Shown here piece after piece: positions 6,275 to 9,082 of a stretch of DNA of 9,082 nucleotides. The DNA comes from an uncultured Prevotella sp. Its GTDB lineage: Bacteria; Bacteroidota; Bacteroidia; Bacteroidales; Bacteroidaceae. Under the pieces are notes generated by a model. It was not told the DNA's origin. It saw nothing but the letters and a program-made list of their open reading frames with translations, and did not search any database. Every line of letters begins with the position of its first letter. Position 1 is the stretch's first letter. The translations under genes were made by a program, and so were the position numbers. The stretch lies in contig CALGHW010000317.1 in NCBI GenBank assembly GCA_937916075.1, positions 1 through 9,082 on the forward strand. Reading direction: 5' to 3'.

Positions 6275-6697
6275 TTATCTCCGTTTGAAGTCCAGTGCCT
6301 TGGGTAGCTTCTGCCATTTGCCCTTGTTGGGCACCTTGATGACACTTCCTTCCCCCTGCTTGAGGGTCAACACCGAGTCGCCCCGTAGTGTCAGCGTGGC
6401 CTTGAGGTCCTCGCTGCCGTAGTCATTGATGAGGCTTACCTCCGCCTTGTGCTTGCCTGTGGGCTTGCCGTCGGTGATGAGCCACACAAAGTTGTTGTAC
6501 TGTTTGCCCAGATAGCCGGGCAACGGTCCGAACAGTTCGTGGGCCGGCACGTTCACATCCTTGTCGTGGAGGTTGATGCGCAGGTAAACCTTGAATTCCT
6601 CGTTCCAGAAATAGCCCTTGAAGGGCGTTTGCTTCTCCTGGGCCGACCCCGTCAGCGCGGCCAGAGCCAGAAGAGATAAGATGATGCTCTTTCTCAT
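6275..6697 (-). CDS. Small secreted protein of unknown function
   Basis: The product has 140 residues from the ATG at 6697. MRKSIILSLLALAALTGSAQ is a typical signal peptide, cut after GSA (residue 19), leaving a mature domain of about 120 residues with no cysteine and no membrane segment. The mature part is rich in alternating beta-type stretches (FKVYLRINL, FVWLI, HKAEVSLI, LKATLTLRG, SVLTLKQG), which suggests a small beta-barrel or beta-sandwich. The PAHELFGPLPGYLG segment near the middle is a good family tag. The end is basic (KALDFKRR). I do not recognise a named family, though it reads like a conserved Bacteroidales periplasmic protein. Further upstream ATGs in frame (6709, 6787) exist. 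The one at 6787 lies upstream of the promoter box and is rejected. It converges with the sugar transferase gene and diverges from the glycogen operon. Confidence 0.75.
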   Translation of the reverse strand: MRKSIILSLLALAALTGSAQEKQTPFKGYFWNEEFKVYLRINLHDKDVNVPAHELFGPLPGYLGKQYNNFVWLITDGKPTGKHKAEVSLINDYGSEDLKATLTLRGDSVLTLKQGEGSVIKVPNKGKWQKLPKALDFKRR

Positions 6698-6738
6698 GGT
6701 TTCACACATTTTTTTATATGGCAACAGCGCGGCCAAAT

Positions 6739-6752
6739 CTGCCTTCCGGCAG
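6739..6752 (-). repeat. Small hairpin in the leader of the secreted protein gene
   Basis: CTGCC and GGCAG pair around a 4-base loop, between the predicted -7 box (6774-6781) and the ATG at 6697. It would be in the 5' leader RNA. It may be chance. Confidence 0.3.
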
Positions 6753-6773
6753 CCTCGCATATCCAGCCGTTTG

Positions 6774-6781
6774 CAAAGGTA
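6774..6781 (-). promoter_or_regulatory. Probable -7 box of the small secreted protein gene
   Basis: Read on the minus strand, the site is TACCTTTG, matching TAnnTTTG, 76 bp before the ATG at 6697. No clear TTG is found 19-21 bp upstream; only a T-rich TTT is there. It supports the start at 6697. Confidence 0.5.
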
Positions 6782-6904
6782 ATGCAAAAGCGTGTGACAG
6801 AAATCATTTTTATGTTTTTTATCTACTTTATGGTCTTTTTAAGTCAAAGTGTCTAAATTTAGGTCAGTTATTAGGCCCGTTTCTGTATTTTATGCAGTAA
6901 AATG
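6782..6904. other. AT-rich spacer between divergent promoters
   Basis: No gene is seen. The only symmetry noted is CTAAATTTAG (6853-6862), a perfect 10-bp palindrome that could be an operator or chance. A frame of 60 codons crossing this stretch (6718-6900) has no coding character. Confidence 0.4.
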
Positions 6905-6935
6905 TTTGGCATTCTTGATTTTATTGTTATCTTTG
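6905..6935 (+). promoter_or_regulatory. Bacteroidetes-type promoter of the glycogen operon
   Basis: TTTG (6905-6908), 19 bp, then TATCTTTG (6928-6935) matches the Bacteroidetes consensus. The ATG of the glycogen synthase gene follows 32 bp after the -7 box, giving a short leader of about 25 nt. Confidence 0.7.
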
Positions 6936-6967
6936 TACACCATAAAACGGAAAAATAAAATACTTAT

Positions 6968-8629
6968 ATGGATAAAGTGACAAGAACTCCCGACTATATA
7001 TTTGAGTCAAGTTGGGAGGTTTGCAACAAAGTAGGAGGAATCTATACCGTACTTTCCACACGCGCCAAAACCTTGCAGTCCGTCCTGAAGGACCGTCTCA
7101 TCTTTATCGGTCCTGACTGTTGGCACGACACGCCGTGTCCTTATTTCGAGGAAGACGAAAGCCTGTATGGAACATGGAGAGAAGCAGCCGCCCGCGAAGG
7201 CATAGCCGTGCGGGTGGGACGGTGGATAGTGCCGGGTCAGCCTGTGGCAATCCTGGTGGATTTCCGTCCTTATTTCGAGAAGAAAAACGAGATATACGGT
7301 TGGCTGTGGGAACACTATCAGGTGGACAGCCTCCATGCCTATGGCGACTATGACGAGGCCTCGATGTTCTCATACGCCGCGGGCCTTGTGGTCGAGAGCT
7401 TCTACAAGCACAACATACCGGCCGGCAAGAAAGTCGTTTACCAGGCCAACGAATGGATGACGGGTCTGGGTATGCTCTATATCAACCATCAACTGCCGCA
7501 GATAGGCACCATCTTTACCACACACGCTACCAGCATCGGCCGCAGTATCGCCGGCAACCAGAAACCCCTTTATGATTATCTTTTCGCCTACAATGGCGAC
7601 CAGATGGCCCAGGAACTCAATATGCAGAGCAAGCACTCCATCGAGAAGCAGAGTGCCCGCTATGCTGACTGCTTCACGACCGTGAGCGACATTACTGCCA
7701 ACGAGTGCCGTGAGCTGCTCGACAAGCCTGTGGATGTGGTGCTGCCCAACGGCTTCGACAACAGCTTTGTGCCGGCCCCGCGCTCGTTTGCAGCCAAGCG
7801 CAAGGCTGCCCGCAAGTGTCTGCTCCAGGTGGCCAACGCCCTGCTGGGCGAAAATCTGGGCGACGACACGCTCATCGTCTCCACCAGCGGCCGCTACGAG
7901 TTCCGCAACAAGGGCGTCGACGTGTATATCGAAGCCATGAACCGCCTGCTGCGCGACAAGGAGCTGAAGAAGACGGTGGTGGCCTTTATCGAAGTGCCCG
8001 GTTGGGTGGGTGAGCCCCGTCAGGACCTCATCGACCGGCTGAAGAGCGGCAAGCAGTATGACACGCCGCTCGAAGTGCCCCAGGTGACCCATTGGCTCCA
8101 TGAGATGAGCCACGACAACGTGTTGAGCATGATGAAGTGTTATGACATGTGGAACCGTAAGGACGACAAGGTGAAGGTCATCTTCCTGCCCTGCTATCTC
8201 GATGGCAAGGACGGTGTGCTTAATATGCAGTATTACGACCTCGTGCTGGGCAACGACCTCTGTATCTATCCCTCTTATTATGAGCCGTGGGGCTACACGC
8301 CGCTGGAGGCCATCGCCTTCAAGGTGCCTTGCATCACGACCGACCTGGCCGGATTTGGCCTTTGGGTCAACAAGGAGCTGGGACACAGCGGCGAGATGGA
8401 GGACGGCGTGAAGGTCATCCACCGCACAGACTACAATTACTCCGAAGTGGCCGACACCATCAAGGATACCGTGGCCCGCTTCTCGGGCTTCACCCCCAAG
8501 GAGGTGACCGCAGCCCGCAAGAAGGCCGAAAGTCTCTCCAAGAAGGCCCTCTGGAGCGAGTTTATCAAATACTATTATGAGGCTTACGACATCGCCTTGG
8601 ACAAGGCCGAGCAACGAACAAGCAAATAA
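6968..8629 (+). CDS. Glycogen synthase, GT3 (animal/fungal-type) family
   Basis: The 553-residue cytoplasmic enzyme adds glucose from a nucleotide sugar (UDP-glucose in characterised GT3 enzymes) to the non-reducing end of glycogen by alpha-1,4 links. It is not the usual bacterial GlgA (GT5). The N-terminal ESSWEVCNKVGGIYTV (13-28) holds the GT3 nucleotide-binding loop. STSGRYEFRNKGVDVYIEA is the shared central motif of animal and yeast enzymes, and YYEPWGYTPLEA carries the E-x7-E pair (E439, E447) of the active site. Eukaryotic members are about 700 residues with phosphorylated tails, which are absent here. The helix that carries the glucose-6-phosphate arginine cluster in eukaryotes reads AARKKAESLSKKAL (515-528), with one arginine, so that control is probably missing. 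It is the first gene of an operon with the phosphorylase, 38 bp downstream. Start at 6968 is supported by the promoter and by homology from residue 10 on. Confidence 0.93.
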   Translation: MDKVTRTPDYIFESSWEVCNKVGGIYTVLSTRAKTLQSVLKDRLIFIGPDCWHDTPCPYFEEDESLYGTWREAAAREGIAVRVGRWIVPGQPVAILVDFRPYFEKKNEIYGWLWEHYQVDSLHAYGDYDEASMFSYAAGLVVESFYKHNIPAGKKVVYQANEWMTGLGMLYINHQLPQIGTIFTTHATSIGRSIAGNQKPLYDYLFAYNGDQMAQELNMQSKHSIEKQSARYADCFTTVSDITANECRELLDKPVDVVLPNGFDNSFVPAPRSFAAKRKAARKCLLQVANALLGENLGDDTLIVSTSGRYEFRNKGVDVYIEAMNRLLRDKELKKTVVAFIEVPGWVGEPRQDLIDRLKSGKQYDTPLEVPQVTHWLHEMSHDNVLSMMKCYDMWNRKDDKVKVIFLPCYLDGKDGVLNMQYYDLVLGNDLCIYPSYYEPWGYTPLEAIAFKVPCITTDLAGFGLWVNKELGHSGEMEDGVKVIHRTDYNYSEVADTIKDTVARFSGFTPKEVTAARKKAESLSKKALWSEFIKYYYEAYDIALDKAEQRTSK

Positions 8630-8667
8630 GACAATTTCAAAAAATAATTTCTATATCTAAAAAGCGT

Positions 8668-9082
8668 ATGAAAATTAAAGCTGATTATGTCAACGCTCCT
8701 CAGTGGAAGGAAGTGACTGTAAAATCAACTCTTCCCGAGCAGCTTGGCTGTCTGGACGAGATGGCTCACAACATGTGGTGGGTGTGGAACTACGAGGCAC
8801 GCGACCTCTTCCGCGACCTGGATCCCGACCTCTACCATGAGGTAAAGCACAATCCCGTGATGCTCCTGGAGCGCTTGAGCTATGAGCGCAAAGAGGAAAT
8901 CGTCAAGGACAAGGTCCTGATGAAGCGCATCAAGACGGTCTATACCGCATTCCGCGAATATATGGACGTGAAGCCCGACAGCAACCGCCCCTCCGTGGCC
9001 TACTTCTGCATGGAGTATGGAATCCACTCGGCCCTGAAAATCTATTCAGGCGGTCTGGGTATGCTCGCCGGCGACTACGTGA
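8668..9082 (+). CDS. Alpha-glucan (glycogen) phosphorylase, GT35, N-terminal part
   Basis: 138 residues are visible before the right edge; the reading frame is open to the end. The enzyme releases glucose-1-phosphate from the ends of glycogen or maltodextrin using phosphate and pyridoxal phosphate. The first ~100 residues match the DUF3417-type N-terminal domain of the short bacterial phosphorylases (LDEMAHNMWWVWNYEARDLF, roughly 29-48). The segment VAYFCMEYGIHSALKIYSGGLGMLAGDYV (from about residue 110) is the hallmark start of the catalytic domain, with the glycine-rich YSGGLG loop. The family is usually about 850 residues, so most of the gene, including the cofactor lysine, lies outside. 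It follows the glycogen synthase after 38 bp without a new promoter, so the two are probably cotranscribed, coupling synthesis and breakdown of the store. The leader CTAAAAAGCGT before ATG is A-rich without a clear Shine-Dalgarno site. Confidence 0.9.
   Translation, partial: MKIKADYVNAPQWKEVTVKSTLPEQLGCLDEMAHNMWWVWNYEARDLFRDLDPDLYHEVKHNPVMLLERLSYERKEEIVKDKVLMKRIKTVYTAFREYMDVKPDSNRPSVAYFCMEYGIHSALKIYSGGLGMLAGDYV

Noticed and set aside
6698..6787. Upstream extension of the small secreted protein to the ATG at 6787
   Set aside because: It would begin upstream of the predicted -7 box and would bury the signal peptide behind 30 residues.
7370..8614. A 414-codon minus-strand frame opposite the glycogen synthase
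   Set aside because: The plus strand is unmistakably GT3. The opposite frame shows the usual H/V-rich composition of antisense shadows.

Overview
The window looks like an ordinary chromosomal segment from a Bacteroidales bacterium, most likely Prevotellaceae or a close relative. This is inferred from three things. The upstream regions carry the Bacteroidetes-type promoter (TTTG or TTG, 19-20 bp, then TAnnTTTG). The leaders are A/T-rich and lack a convincing Shine-Dalgarno sequence. The gene families also fit: an animal-type (GT3) glycogen synthase next to a short alpha-glucan phosphorylase, and a secreted family 2 glycosidase. The genes are GC-rich and the intergenic regions are AT-rich.

Layout: (1) A periplasmic UshA/CpdB-like nucleotidase/phosphodiesterase lies on the minus strand at 3-1340 and runs off the left edge. 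(2) A 560-bp divergent intergenic region (1341-1900) holds two opposed promoters and, between them, a perfect 25-bp inverted repeat built from two TTTCAC-N3-GTGAAA sites. (3) A secreted GH2 beta-galactosidase-like enzyme lies at 1901-4324 and is followed by a terminator-like hairpin. (4) A membrane undecaprenyl-phosphate sugar phosphotransferase (WcaJ/CpsE type) lies at 4716-6137, behind a strong promoter and a leader of about 140 nt with a tiny ORF and a hairpin. (5) A large stem-loop at 6169-6238 separates it from a convergent small secreted protein of unknown function (6275-6697, minus). (6) A glycogen operon begins with its own promoter: GT3 glycogen synthase (6968-8629), then the start of a GT35 alpha-glucan phosphorylase (8668 to the right edge).

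Functionally this is a set of independent units, not one pathway. The nucleotidase and the GH2 enzyme are exported scavenging enzymes that release nucleosides/phosphate and galactose-like sugars in the periplasm. The sugar transferase starts assembly of a surface polysaccharide on its lipid carrier. The last two genes build and break down intracellular glycogen. No susC/susD pair, transposase, integrase, CRISPR array, phage gene or RNA gene was seen. I found no convincing new multi-gene system. The most unexplained items are the nested palindrome at 1624-1679, the leader of the sugar transferase gene, and the unnamed small secreted protein.
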